A stretch of DNA of 64,000 nt from JALHUB01 sp963719465 (GCA_963719465.1 OY970386.1:496001-560000), one strand, 5' to 3'; positions 33,181 through 42,366 are shown, numbered from the stretch's first letter. Program-made: numbers and translations. The notes: a model not told the origin generated them from the sequence alone.

Positions 33181-34707
33181 GTGAAGAACGCTTCCTTCTA
33201 CTACGCCGGCGGCGCGGTTTCGGCCGTCTCCCGGCTGGCCATTGTCGCCCTCATCGCCCGCAGCGTCGGCGCCGAGGGCTACGGCCTCTATGCCGCCGTC
33301 CTCGCGCTCACTATGTACGCCGAGCTGCTCGACCTGGGGCTGAGACCGGGCGTGATGAAGTGGGTGGCGGAATCCCGCGTCGCCCAGCAGCACGATTTCG
33401 CCCGCCGGCGGCTCTCGTCCGTCTTCGCCTTCTACATGCTGATGGCGGTTCTCATGACGCTGGCCGGCGCCGCCCTCTACCGACCGTTCATCGCCTTCTT
33501 CAACGTCGCGCCGGCGATGCACAACGCGGCCAGGTGGGTGCTCGTGCTCCTCTTCCTGGAGATGTCGCTCCGCTTCCCGCTCGCCCTGTTCAACGGCATC
33601 CTGTGGGGAACCCAGCGCATCGACCTCTCGAGCGTGGTCACCGTCATAACGACGGTCGTCCGCGTTGCGCTGGTGGTCATGGCGGTCGCCCTGGGCGGCG
33701 GCCTGATCGGCGTCTCGCTGGCAATGGCGGCCGCGACGCTGCTGTGGCTGGCGCTCCTGATGGCGCTGGCCCGAAGGGCCTACCCCGAGCTCAAGCTGCG
33801 CCCGGCCTACGTGTCGCTTTCCCACGTTGCCAGCTCGTTCCACTACACCTGGCCGGTGTTCATTGCCGGCATCGGGATTCAGATCGCCTACAACACCGAC
33901 GCTCTTGTAATTGGCCACTTCCTGGACATCGAGAAGGTTGGTCTGTACACAATCGCCTTCCAGCTCTACAGTTTCCTCACTCTGGCGGTGTTCCGTGGGG
34001 GCGACACGCTCTTCCCCGTCTACGCTGCCCGCCACAAAGTCCTCGGTTCCGACGGCGTCCGGCCGTGGTATCTGTCCGCCGTGCGGCTCACTTTCGCCGC
34101 CGCGGCTTTCGCCGCCCTGTTGCTTGCCCTCTATGGGAGGCCGGTCATCGATGTCTGGGCAGGAGAGGGAAAGTTCGTCGGCACGCCCACAATGCTGGTT
34201 CTGGCGGGCATCCTGGTCGTAGACTCCTCGGTGCACGTAAGCGGTACCCTGCTCCTGAGCATCGGCCGCCCCCGAATCATTGCCCTGGCATACACTATCG
34301 GCGGCGTCGCCAACCTTGGGCTAAGCATCGCGCTGGTGCAAGTGATCGGAGTCGTCGGCGTTGTCCTGGGGACACTCGTTACCGAGGGCGCGTTGAGCGC
34401 CGCACTGATCGTCGGCTACGCCTGTCGCGTCCTGCACATCGACGCGCGGCGGTTCTTGCGTGAGGCAACCCTGCCCGGCGTGGCCGTGATGATCCCCACC
34501 GGCGCCCTTGCCGCGACATTGTGGGGGACCGGCCTGACGTCTGGCCCCTCCCTTGTCTCCCTGACGCTGCAAGGGACCCTTCTCGGCCTGCTGTGGCTGG
34601 CGGCGGCCTGGCTCTGGGTGCTTTCGCCCAGGCACCGCGCCTCCGCCAGCGCGCTTGTCTTTAGAATCGGAAGACGGACAGACGCACAGGAGACGTCCCA
34701 TGCTTAA
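33181..34707 (+). CDS. Wzx-type lipid-linked oligosaccharide flippase (MOP superfamily)
   Basis: A 508-residue polytopic protein with about 12-14 spans, starting KNASFYYAGGAVSAVSRLAIVALIARSVGAEGYG, the typical opening of polysaccharide flippases. The middle span YNTDALVIGHFLDIEKVGLYTIAFQLY is also characteristic. It flips undecaprenyl-linked repeat units outward. GTG 33181 is the start. Its last ~35 codons (from AAWLWVLSPRHR) recur at 35981-36085 because of a local tandem duplication. Confidence 0.87.
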   Translation: MKNASFYYAGGAVSAVSRLAIVALIARSVGAEGYGLYAAVLALTMYAELLDLGLRPGVMKWVAESRVAQQHDFARRRLSSVFAFYMLMAVLMTLAGAALYRPFIAFFNVAPAMHNAARWVLVLLFLEMSLRFPLALFNGILWGTQRIDLSSVVTVITTVVRVALVVMAVALGGGLIGVSLAMAAATLLWLALLMALARRAYPELKLRPAYVSLSHVASSFHYTWPVFIAGIGIQIAYNTDALVIGHFLDIEKVGLYTIAFQLYSFLTLAVFRGGDTLFPVYAARHKVLGSDGVRPWYLSAVRLTFAAAAFAALLLALYGRPVIDVWAGEGKFVGTPTMLVLAGILVVDSSVHVSGTLLLSIGRPRIIALAYTIGGVANLGLSIALVQVIGVVGVVLGTLVTEGALSAALIVGYACRVLHIDARRFLREATLPGVAVMIPTGALAATLWGTGLTSGPSLVSLTLQGTLLGLLWLAAAWLWVLSPRHRASASALVFRIGRRTDAQETSHA

Positions 34708-34828
34708 GACCAGCGATTCCGTTGCCCGGGCTAGCTTCGCCGCGCTAAGGGAGCTAGCCCCTCTTCCGCGTGGACACGGCTATGCTAGCGGTATTCCCCT
34801 CCAGTGTTTCGTTGAGGTGACGACATGA
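34700..34828 (+). pseudogene. Remnant of an FkbM methyltransferase gene (N-terminus only)
   Basis: A 42-codon frame starts MLKTSDSVARASFAALRELA and matches the first ~28 residues of the intact FkbM gene at 36078 (MPNLSDSVARASFAALRGLA). After RGHGYA the similarity ends, and an unrelated tail runs to a stop that overlaps the next ATG. This is a deletion scar of the tandem duplication, unlikely to be functional. Confidence 0.75.
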
Positions 34829-35667
34829 AGAACTGTTCAATCTGTGGCAGCAACGCTCTGACGGCCGTCTACGCCGACGAGGAGTTCGATGTCTACCGCT
34901 GTCTGAGCTGCGGCGCACTGCTGTCGGCATACGAAGCGCCCGACTTGGCGAAGGAGTACGACGCCGCCTATTTCCGCCATTTCGAAGGCCGATACAAGGA
35001 GTTCCGCCTGAGGCAGTACAGGCGTCTTCTCACCGCCTTGAGCGAGGCCAGCCCGGGGCGTCGCTTGCTGGATGTCGGCTGTGCACTGGGCTATTTCGTC
35101 GAGGAGGCACAGAGGGACGGTTGGGACGCCGCTGGTGTCGACATTTCGGACGCCGCCATCGCCTACGCCACCCGGGAGCGCCATGTGCCGGGCCTGGTCT
35201 GCAGTCGCTTTGAGGATTACTCCGCATCGCCCGAGGGATTCCACACCATCACTTTCTTGGATGTCTTGGAGCACTTGCGCCAACCACACGAGGCGCTGCG
35301 GCGGGCGCGTCACCTCCTCGTCGACGACGGAATCCTCGTCGTCAAGGTTCCCAGCAGGAGCCTCATCCTGAACGCGGTGCTGCTCGCGTCGCAGCTAAGC
35401 GGAAAGCTTGTCGACAAGGTGAAGCCTCACTTCCGAAAGGACCTCTTCTACTTCACTCCCAAGAGCATCCGGATCCTTGTTGAATCGGCCGGCTTCTCCG
35501 TCCTCACGCTGCGACGAGAGAACGAGCGTCTGATGATCTTGGACGACCACAGGCCGGCAACGCTGGCGAAGGTCGGCATCAAGTATCTGCTCTCGCTGCC
35601 GGGACTGATTGTCCCTACCGCACGCAGTTCGATTCTCGTTTTCGGGCAAAAAGGGGAAGTCCGCTGA
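34825..35667 (+). CDS. Zinc-ribbon plus class I SAM methyltransferase, copy 1
   Basis: A 280-residue protein. The N-terminal CSICG...CLSCG zinc ribbon (about 4-32) is followed by a Methyltransf_23-type domain: motif I LLDVGCALGYFVEEA, acidic GVDISD, and TFLDVLEHLRQP. It is a close paralogue of the protein at 36971, alike over nearly its full length. Motif I has Ala where the paralogue keeps Gly (GCGLG), which may weaken SAM binding. Zinc-ribbon methyltransferases of this kind often modify sugars in O-antigen clusters. The exact substrate is unknown. Confidence 0.8.
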   Translation: MKNCSICGSNALTAVYADEEFDVYRCLSCGALLSAYEAPDLAKEYDAAYFRHFEGRYKEFRLRQYRRLLTALSEASPGRRLLDVGCALGYFVEEAQRDGWDAAGVDISDAAIAYATRERHVPGLVCSRFEDYSASPEGFHTITFLDVLEHLRQPHEALRRARHLLVDDGILVVKVPSRSLILNAVLLASQLSGKLVDKVKPHFRKDLFYFTPKSIRILVESAGFSVLTLRRENERLMILDDHRPATLAKVGIKYLLSLPGLIVPTARSSILVFGQKGEVR

Positions 35668-35722
35668 CAGGGTGCCCTGTCTAGCGGGTGAGCAGGGAAG
35701 CCGAGAGCCAGGAGAAGAAGCC

Positions 35723-36085
35723 ACGACCAAGCTTGAAGCAACAATCAGGAGGCCGGCAAGGGCTGCTCGGGGCTACGTGAGGAAGCTGAGGGCCGCTTAC
35801 CGCAACTCGGACTCTCTTGGCGAGTGCATTAGGTTGGTTCGCCTGTTCAACAAGGTGAGACCGTTTACCATGGTGGCACCGACAAGGCTGGGTGCCCTTT
35901 ACAGGCTGAGCAAGGAAATCGACCGGCGCGGCATTGCAGGCGACATCGTAGAATGCGGGACTTGCAATGGCGGGTCCGCCGCCGCCTGGCTCTGGCTCCT
36001 CTCGCCGCGGCACCGTTCCACCGCCAGCGCCCTTGTCCTGAAGCTCGGAAGGAGAATGCAGGCGCAGGAGAGGTCCAATGCCTAA
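35723..36085 (+). pseudogene. Truncated TylF-like methyltransferase fused to a duplicated flippase tail
   Basis: The reading frame matches the first ~87 residues of the intact gene at 37897 (TKLEATIRRPARAARGYV through CGTCNGGSAA). It then switches at 35981-35984 into the C-terminus of the flippase (AWLWLLSPRHRSTASALV). The start codon is ACG where the intact copy has ATG. The ribosome-site region is otherwise conserved. It lacks the SAM-binding core, so it is a fusion relic formed at the duplication junction, where both parents share GCCGCC. Confidence 0.8.
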
Positions 36086-36986
36086 CCTCAGCGATTCCGT
36101 TGCCCGGGCCAGCTTCGCCGCATTGAGGGGACTGGCGCCTCTGCCGCGCGGCCACGGCTACGCGACCCGCCTCGTCCCGAGAACTCTGCGCTCGCGCACG
36201 GACGACGTCTACCACGTGGGCGGCGGCCTTCGCATGCGCCTCAATCCGAGCGTGCCGATGGAGTTCGAAATGCTCACCGGCGCCTATGAGAAACGTCACG
36301 TTCGTCTCGTGCGGCTCCTCCTGCGCCCCGGCGACACGGTGTTCGACATCGGCGCCAACATCGGCTATTACTCCCTCATCGCACGCACCCTCGCCGGCGA
36401 AACCGGCGCCGTCCACAGCTTCGAGCCCCATCCGGCGATATTCGCTCGCCTTCAGGACAACATCGCCCTCAACCATTTTGTCAACGTCGTTCCGCATCAA
36501 CTGGCCATCGCGGATTCGCCGGGGACTGTGACGCTCTATTCCCCCGACGCGCCGGGCGAGAACAGCGGCTGGTCCTCCCTCTTCCTGCCAGCCGACCTCC
36601 AGCAGGCCGAATGGCCCTCCAATCCGACAAGAGTCGAGGTGGTCGCGGATACAGTCGATTCCCTGGTCTTCGAGCAGGGAGTGCCGGTGCCCCAGTTCAT
36701 CAAGCTGGACGCTGAACGCGCGGAAGTGCGCGTGCTCGGAGGCATGACGCGACTGCTCGCCTCCCCCGAGCCGCCCGCTGTCCTCTGCGAAGAGCAGGAT
36801 GAGCTCACCGAAGTGGGCCTCCGACCAAACGAGGTCCGCCTTCGCTTCGCCGAATACGGCTACGGCGTTTATGAGATCGATTGGCGCGGGCATCCCGTCC
36901 CTTCGAGTCCGCAGAAGGCACGCGCGACTCATATCCGAATGTACCTGTTCATTCCGCCGGGGCAGACGAGATGGCTAAGAGCTTAG
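36078..36986 (+). CDS. FkbM family SAM-dependent methyltransferase
   Basis: A 302-residue methyltransferase. The SAM motif GDTVFDIGANIGYYSLIA lies at about residues 90-107, followed by GAVHSFEPHPAIFARL. The later FIKLDAERAEVRVLGGM stretch matches the FkbM pattern IKID.EG.E..VL.G, but here Glu-Gly has become Glu-Arg. FkbM enzymes O-methylate sugars in surface glycans. Its 3' end overlaps the next methyltransferase gene by 16 nt. A decayed second copy of its N-terminus is at 34700. Confidence 0.85.
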   Translation: MPNLSDSVARASFAALRGLAPLPRGHGYATRLVPRTLRSRTDDVYHVGGGLRMRLNPSVPMEFEMLTGAYEKRHVRLVRLLLRPGDTVFDIGANIGYYSLIARTLAGETGAVHSFEPHPAIFARLQDNIALNHFVNVVPHQLAIADSPGTVTLYSPDAPGENSGWSSLFLPADLQQAEWPSNPTRVEVVADTVDSLVFEQGVPVPQFIKLDAERAEVRVLGGMTRLLASPEPPAVLCEEQDELTEVGLRPNEVRLRFAEYGYGVYEIDWRGHPVPSSPQKARATHIRMYLFIPPGQTRWLRA

Positions 36987-37840
36987 AACTCGACGTGCGG
37001 GCCTGCTCAATCTGTGGCAACAACGTTTTGTTGCGCGCCTACGCCGACGAGGAGTTCGGCGTCTATCGCTGTCCCATCTGCGGGACATTGCTATCCACAT
37101 ACGAAGCACCGGACTTAGCGAAGCACTACGACGCGGCCTATTTCCGCCATTTCGAAGCCCACTACAAAGAGTTCCGCCTGAGGCAATACAGGCGCGTTCT
37201 GCCCGGCCTGAGCGATATCAGCCCGGGGCGCCGTTTGCTGGATGTCGGCTGCGGGCTGGGCTATTTCGTCGAGGAGGCACAGAGGGACGGTTGGGACGCC
37301 GCTGGTGTCGACATCTCGGAAGCCGCCATCGCCTACGCCACCCGGGAGCGCCGGGTGCCTAATCTGCTTTGCGCGCGCTTTGAAGACTACCTTTCACCGG
37401 CCTCGGGGTTCCACGCTATCACCTTCTGGGATGTCTTGGAGCATATGCCACGCCCACGGGAGGCGTTACAGCGCGCTCACGATCTCCTGGTCGATGGCGG
37501 AATCATCGTCGTCAAAGTCCCCAGCGCGGGCGGCCCCAACTTGAACGCCGTACTGCTGGCGTCACTGCTGAGCGGAAAGCTCGTCGACAAGGTGAAGCCG
37601 TACTTCCGAGGGCATTTCTATTACTTCACCGCCAGGAGCATCCGACATCTTGTGGAGTCGGCCGGATTCTCGGTCCTTACGCTGCGCAGGCAGCCCGAGC
37701 GTCTGATCATATTCGAGGACCGCAGGCCGGCAACGCTGGCGAAGGTCGGCATCAAGTATCTGCTCTCGCTGCCGGAACTCCTAATCCCCGCCGCGCGCAG
37801 CGAGATTCTCGTTTTCGGGCAAAAAGGGGAAGCCCGCTGA
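36971..37840 (+). CDS. Zinc-ribbon plus class I SAM methyltransferase, copy 2
   Basis: A 289-residue paralogue of the 34825 gene. Its zinc ribbon is CSICG...CPICG, motif I LLDVGCGLGYFVEEA is intact, and ITFWDVLEHMPRP follows. ATG 36971 was chosen because the zinc ribbon follows directly; the frame is open further upstream inside fkbM. With intact motif I, this copy is the better candidate for the active enzyme. Confidence 0.82.
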   Translation: MAKSLELDVRACSICGNNVLLRAYADEEFGVYRCPICGTLLSTYEAPDLAKHYDAAYFRHFEAHYKEFRLRQYRRVLPGLSDISPGRRLLDVGCGLGYFVEEAQRDGWDAAGVDISEAAIAYATRERRVPNLLCARFEDYLSPASGFHAITFWDVLEHMPRPREALQRAHDLLVDGGIIVVKVPSAGGPNLNAVLLASLLSGKLVDKVKPYFRGHFYYFTARSIRHLVESAGFSVLTLRRQPERLIIFEDRRPATLAKVGIKYLLSLPELLIPAARSEILVFGQKGEAR

Positions 37841-37896
37841 CAGGGTGCCCTGTCTCACGGGGTGAGCAGGGAAGCCAAGAGCCAGGAGAAGAAGCC

Positions 37897-38757
37897 ATGA
37901 CCAAGCTCGAAGCAACAATCAGGAGGCCGGCAAGGGCTGCTCGGGGCTACGTGAGGAAGCTGAGGGCCGCCTACCGCAACTCGGACTCTCTTGGCGAGTG
38001 CATTAGGTTGGTTCGCCTGTTCAACAAGGTGAGACCGTTTACTATAGTGTCATGGGCAAGGCTGGGCGCCCTTTACAGGCTAAGCAGGGAGCTCGAACGG
38101 CGGGGCATTGCAGGCGACATCGTAGAATGCGGCACCTGCAATGGTGGGTCCGCCGCCGTGATGGGATATGCGTCAGAGGGCTCGCCGGCGACGCGACGAA
38201 TGTGGCTGTTTGATTCTTTCGAAGGCCTGCCTCAGCCGACGGACGAGGACGGGGAAGAAGCACGAGGGCGCGAGGGAGCCTACGCGGGAACAGTTGAAAA
38301 TGTTCGAACAGTCTTGGCAGCCTTGAGGATCCGTGACAACCGTGTCCAGATAGTTAAGGGGTGGTTCCAGGAGACGCTCGCCGCAGCTCCCGTCAAGAAG
38401 ATCGGCCTCCTGCATATCGACGCCGACTTGTATCTCTCCGTCAAACAATGCCTGGACGAGTTCTATGACCGCGTAGAACCGGGGGGATTCATCGTGCTCG
38501 ATGACTACGGGAACTGGGAAGGGTGTCGCAAAGCCGTTCAGGAATTCTTCCTGGCGCGGGGGCTGGATGTGCTTCTAGAGCGGGTCGATAACGAGGGTCG
38601 CTACTTCGAAAAGCCTCAGATGGACTCTACCGCAAGCCCAGGGGCGCCGGAGCGGGACGTTCGCCATCGCGGCGAGGCCACAGGAATGTTGCGCAGCGAA
38701 CCCGTCGCCGCCTACCGCGCAGAGACGGCAAAGGAACGAATCTCGGATCGAACATGA
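37897..38757 (+). CDS. TylF/macrocin-O-methyltransferase-like protein
   Basis: A 286-residue TylF-family methyltransferase. GDIVECGTCNGGSAAVMGYA is the SAM motif region, RMWLFDSFEGLPQP the family hallmark, LLHIDADLYLSVKQCLDEFY the metal-binding segment, and GGFIVLDDYGNWEGCRKAV follows. TylF enzymes O-methylate deoxysugars using Mg2+. The ~50-residue C-terminal tail is polar. A truncated copy with a lost start codon lies at 35723. It is preceded by a conserved hairpin (37839-37854). Confidence 0.86.
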   Translation: MTKLEATIRRPARAARGYVRKLRAAYRNSDSLGECIRLVRLFNKVRPFTIVSWARLGALYRLSRELERRGIAGDIVECGTCNGGSAAVMGYASEGSPATRRMWLFDSFEGLPQPTDEDGEEARGREGAYAGTVENVRTVLAALRIRDNRVQIVKGWFQETLAAAPVKKIGLLHIDADLYLSVKQCLDEFYDRVEPGGFIVLDDYGNWEGCRKAVQEFFLARGLDVLLERVDNEGRYFEKPQMDSTASPGAPERDVRHRGEATGMLRSEPVAAYRAETAKERISDRT

Positions 38758-38785
38758 TGATCATCGCACGGAAGCGAGAGCGACA

Positions 38786-39976
38786 ATGGGCGGCATGAAG
38801 CTCCTGTACCTGAACTCGCTGCCCAACTACGGCGGCGGCGAGAAACATACCTGGCTCCTCATGCGAGGCCTGCGCGAACGCGGCTGGCGCGTACATCTCG
38901 CGGCGCCACCGGGAAGTTCCCTTGCGGAGCAGGCGCGGAGCGACGGGTTCAACGTGCACAGCATCGCTTTTCGCAGCAAGTGGGACGTTTCATCGGCAGC
39001 AGCCATCTATCGCCTCTTACGGCGCGAGCGCTTCAACGTCGTTCACGCTCAGGAACCTCGCTCCTCGCTTCTCGGACTTCCGACGGCGCGGCTGGCCGGG
39101 GTGCCGGTTCGGATTACAACCGTGCACATGCTCAACACCGACCGTTCCTATCCGCCGCTCACAGGACCGAAGCGATTCCTCTACAGCGCCATCTTCCGCT
39201 GGCTGGCCCGCGCGGCCACGACCATCATCACCGTCTCCGATTGGAACCGGAAGGCGCTGCTCCAGCGGGGCATCACGCCGAACAAGATCCGGACGATCTA
39301 CCCCGGCATCGATCTGCAAGAGTTCGCGCAGCCCGGATCGGTCGAAGAACCGAATCCGCTGGCAGCCCTCCCGGAGAATGCCGTCGTGGTGGGCGCCGTC
39401 GGACGGCTGGAGCGGCAAAAGGGACTCAACGTCCTGCTGCGGGCGTTTCCGTCTCTGCTGAAGACCCATCCCGACGCCTGGCTGGTCATCGTCGGCGACG
39501 GTCCGGAGCGCCCTGCCCTGGAAGCTCTCGCCGCCGAATTCGGGCTGAGCGAGCGCGTCGTATTCGCCGGCTTCCGTCGCAACGTCGCGGCGTTGCTGCG
39601 GCGCTTCGCCGTCCTGGCCATGCCGTCGCGCTTTGAAGGGCTGCCCGTCGTGCCGATGGAAGCGTACATGGCAGGCGTTCCCGTCGTCGCGACCGCCGTC
39701 TACGGCACGCCTGAGGTAGTCCGGGACAACGTGACCGGACTGCTGGTGCCGCCCGAAGAGCCGGACCGCCTGGCAACCGCCCTCGCCGACCTGCTCGACG
39801 ACCTCCCGAAGCGGCAGGCCATGGCGGACGCCGGCAAGCGTCTCGTCCGCGAGCGCTTCTCCCTCGAGGCGATGCTGGACGCCACCGACTCCTGCTACAG
39901 GCCGTCGGCGCTCCTGACGGCGCTCAGCCAGGCCCCTTCGCCCAGAGCCACCGAGGTGCAACGTGCGGGCCGCTGA
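38786..39976 (+). CDS. Glycosyltransferase family 4 (GT-B) protein 1
   Basis: A 396-residue GT4 enzyme. The N-terminal LLYLNSLPNYGGGEKHTWLLM is an acceptor-side motif. The C-terminal half has VVVGAVGRLERQKGLNVLLRAF, IVGDGPERPALEAL and the EX7E region FEGLPVVPMEAYMAGVPVVAT. It is cytoplasmic and adds a sugar from an NDP donor to the growing polyprenyl-linked unit. Its end overlaps the polymerase gene by 14 nt. Donor and linkage are unknown. Confidence 0.87.
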   Translation: MGGMKLLYLNSLPNYGGGEKHTWLLMRGLRERGWRVHLAAPPGSSLAEQARSDGFNVHSIAFRSKWDVSSAAAIYRLLRRERFNVVHAQEPRSSLLGLPTARLAGVPVRITTVHMLNTDRSYPPLTGPKRFLYSAIFRWLARAATTIITVSDWNRKALLQRGITPNKIRTIYPGIDLQEFAQPGSVEEPNPLAALPENAVVVGAVGRLERQKGLNVLLRAFPSLLKTHPDAWLVIVGDGPERPALEALAAEFGLSERVVFAGFRRNVAALLRRFAVLAMPSRFEGLPVVPMEAYMAGVPVVATAVYGTPEVVRDNVTGLLVPPEEPDRLATALADLLDDLPKRQAMADAGKRLVRERFSLEAMLDATDSCYRPSALLTALSQAPSPRATEVQRAGR

Positions 39977-41426
39977 GACGATCAGCAACAACGGTGGGCC
40001 TGCCAGAGAGTGGCCCTCCATCCCACGGCCGCCGCTCACGATGACACTGATCGCAGCCGCGCTGGCGCTATCGGCGCTGGTGGGGCTGCTCATATGTCTC
40101 GCCGGGGACCGCGCCCGTCTGCTGCCGGCGCTGCTGCTCGGGCTGGCCTGGCTGGCGTGGGCGCTGCCTCGCCCAGACCGCGTTCTGAAGACCATGTTCC
40201 TCCTGACACCGATCGTCAATCCGGGCGTTCCCTGGGGCCCGTTCGATCTCTATCTGTCGTCCGGTCTCGTCCTGCTCGGAGGCGTTTCAGTCATAGTGTC
40301 CGTCCTGCTCACCGGCAACACTCATTTCGAAGACCGCCCATGGCTCCGCCATCGCCTCGTCGCGCCGCTGTTCCTCCTCGTCGTCGTCAACCTGCTGTCG
40401 ATGACGTTCAACTCCGGCGTCCCGCTGAACGAAGGCTTCAGAGTCATCCTGCTGACTCTCCAACTCTACGTCGTCGCCTTCATCGCCTACTACGTGGCCA
40501 CCGACGAGAAGCGCACCGGGAGCCTGCTGCCCTGGCTGCTGGCCGGCGGAACGCTTGGCGCGGCCGCCGCGCTGCTCTCCGCGATTCACCCCGGTTTTGC
40601 CCCCTGGACCGCACTCGGCGGCATCAAGGGCTCCAACGCCCCCTTCGCGTCAATGAGTCAGCGCATTGCGGGCGCCTTTCTGCAACCGAACAACCTCGGC
40701 ATCTTCGTCGCTTATCTCATCGTGGCCCAAATCGCCCTCGTCGCCTATTTCAAGAAGTCTTCGACGCTTCTCTGGGCGGGCGGCGCGATCGCATTGGTGA
40801 CGCTCGCCCTGACGCTTTCCCGCGGCGCCTGGCTGGGAGCGGTAGCGGGCGTCGGCACCGTCTTCCTCCTCCAACGACGCGCACCGGTGTCGGCCATTGT
40901 CATCGTGGCGCTTGGTCTCGTCGTCTTCACGCTGCTCTTCTCTCACTCCAGCGACGTGAATGACGCCCTCTCGCAGCGCCTCACCCAGGTGACTCCCGCC
41001 AGCCTTGCCCAGCGACAGAGCGTCTGGCAGGAGAACATACAGGCCTTCATCGACCATCCGATTCTGGGCGCCGGACCCGGAGCCACGAGAGCGACGACCG
41101 CCGATGCCCACAACAGCTACCTCCAGGTGGCTGCCGACACGGGAATTGTTGGCGTCGCCGTCTTCATGGGGTTGTTGCTGGCCGTCGGCAGCGAGATCTT
41201 AGGCGCGCTCAAGCACAGTCGTGGCACAAAACGCTACGACATCGCTGTGGCCGCAGCGGGAGTCTGGGCAGCCTTCCTGGCGGCTGGCCTGGTCCACTCG
41301 TCCGACGTCCAGGTCTTCTCCAACTGGTTCCCCGGCCTCATGCTCGGTCTCGCCATGGCGATCAACCGCCTCCCGGATCATCTGACTTCTCAAGAAGGAG
41401 ACGCAAACCCTCGTGGACCTTCCTGA
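39963..41426 (+). CDS. O-antigen ligase/polymerase (Wzy/WaaL family)
   Basis: A 487-residue polytopic protein with about 12 spans. The large external loop carries the Wzy_C hallmark: SVWQENIQAFIDHPILGAGPG and AHNSYLQVAADTGIVG. Such proteins polymerise or transfer flipped repeat units. Together with the flippase (33181) and the Wzz/BY-kinase (22392) it completes a Wzx/Wzy-type route. GTG 39963 is the start. Ligase versus polymerase cannot be decided from sequence. Confidence 0.85.
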   Translation: MRAAETISNNGGPAREWPSIPRPPLTMTLIAAALALSALVGLLICLAGDRARLLPALLLGLAWLAWALPRPDRVLKTMFLLTPIVNPGVPWGPFDLYLSSGLVLLGGVSVIVSVLLTGNTHFEDRPWLRHRLVAPLFLLVVVNLLSMTFNSGVPLNEGFRVILLTLQLYVVAFIAYYVATDEKRTGSLLPWLLAGGTLGAAAALLSAIHPGFAPWTALGGIKGSNAPFASMSQRIAGAFLQPNNLGIFVAYLIVAQIALVAYFKKSSTLLWAGGAIALVTLALTLSRGAWLGAVAGVGTVFLLQRRAPVSAIVIVALGLVVFTLLFSHSSDVNDALSQRLTQVTPASLAQRQSVWQENIQAFIDHPILGAGPGATRATTADAHNSYLQVAADTGIVGVAVFMGLLLAVGSEILGALKHSRGTKRYDIAVAAAGVWAAFLAAGLVHSSDVQVFSNWFPGLMLGLAMAINRLPDHLTSQEGDANPRGPS

Positions 41427-42363
41427 GCGAGACGTATGCTTCGCGTGCACTGCCAGCACGAAGAGCGCCCTGTGGAGCGGTGGGGGCCGTGTCCTCTTTG
41501 GCTGCTCCACATGTGGGTCAGAGTGGATTGAGGGCAAGGCGCCCCATGATCAGGCCTACACGTACGCCCAGGACGGCGAGACAGACCTTGCGAACCGATA
41601 CTACTCCGCCAGAGCGCGGCGATTCGTTTCGTACCTGGCGGCCCTCGCCGTGCCGAAAGGTAAGCTGCTGGACGTGGGGTGTGGGCAGGGGGAGTTCCTC
41701 GTCGAGGCGAGTGCCTTAGGCTGGCGCACCGTCGGAGTGGAACTTAGCGAAGCAGCGGCATCTACGTGCCGGGCCAGGAGCGGCGCCCCAGTATTTGCGG
41801 CTAACCTGGCCAGCGAACAGCTTTTCAATCGCGAGAGCTTCGACGCCGTCACCCTGTGGGGTGTTCTCGAGCACGTTCCCGATCCGGAACTGCTGCTGCG
41901 GGCTTGTTGTGCTCTCGTCCGTCCCGACGGACTTCTGCTGCTCGAGACTCCGAGTTCCGCTGGCATCTTCCGCCTCGTCGCCCGGAGTCTGATGGCCATC
42001 ACCGGCGGCCGGTTTGAGCAGGCTTTGGAAAAGACCCTCGGAGCGGGCCATGTGCTCTGGTACTCGCCCCAAGGGCTCCGCGCCACCGCGAACCGGCTGG
42101 GCCTCCGCGTGGTGGATTTTCGAGGGTCGCGCAATTTCACCCAGATTCTGACGGACCGCTTCGCGCCCCTGTCTCCGGTCAAGAGAATCCCGTTTCAAGC
42201 GGCCACCACGCTCCTTAACGGGCTCGCGGCCCCGCTCGGACATCCCGACCACATCCTGGCGGCTTTGCGGGTTTGCGACGCGGCTCCACATTCTACCATC
42301 GCGCAGACCAAGCAGGGAGCGAGCGAACCAGATGTGGTGCCTTTAGAGCAAAGGAGCATATAG
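41413..42363 (+). CDS. Cys-motif plus class I SAM methyltransferase 3
   Basis: A 316-residue protein with an N-terminal pair of Cys motifs (CFACTA...CSTCGSEW), then LLDVGCGQGEFLVEASALG and VTLWGVLEHVPDPELLLRAC. It is built like the 34825/36971 pair but is clearly more distant. The late segment GAGHVLWYSPQGLRATANRLG is typical of C-methyltransferase-like sugar enzymes. GTG 41413 overlaps the polymerase gene by 14 nt. Confidence 0.82.
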   Translation: MDLPERDVCFACTASTKSALWSGGGRVLFGCSTCGSEWIEGKAPHDQAYTYAQDGETDLANRYYSARARRFVSYLAALAVPKGKLLDVGCGQGEFLVEASALGWRTVGVELSEAAASTCRARSGAPVFAANLASEQLFNRESFDAVTLWGVLEHVPDPELLLRACCALVRPDGLLLLETPSSAGIFRLVARSLMAITGGRFEQALEKTLGAGHVLWYSPQGLRATANRLGLRVVDFRGSRNFTQILTDRFAPLSPVKRIPFQAATTLLNGLAAPLGHPDHILAALRVCDAAPHSTIAQTKQGASEPDVVPLEQRSI

Positions 42364-42366
42364 TCC

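Larger units (their letters stand above)
34603..35983 (+). repeat. Tandem duplication, copy 1 (internally deleted)
   Basis: Order: flippase 3' end, FkbM N-terminal remnant, methyltransferase 1, truncated TylF-like gene. The same order recurs in 35981-38158. Relative to copy 2, most of the FkbM gene is missing here and the TylF-like gene stops at the point where copy 2 begins. A small hairpin GACAGG-GTGC-CCTGTC after the methyltransferase (35666-35681) is repeated in copy 2 at 37839-37854. Confidence 0.8.
35981..38158 (+). repeat. Tandem duplication, copy 2 (full-length genes)
   Basis: Contains the flippase 3' end (35981-36085), a full FkbM gene, methyltransferase 2 and the start of the full TylF-like gene. 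The TylF part is almost identical to copy 1 at the nucleotide level. The methyltransferase and flippase-tail parts have diverged more. Confidence 0.8.
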
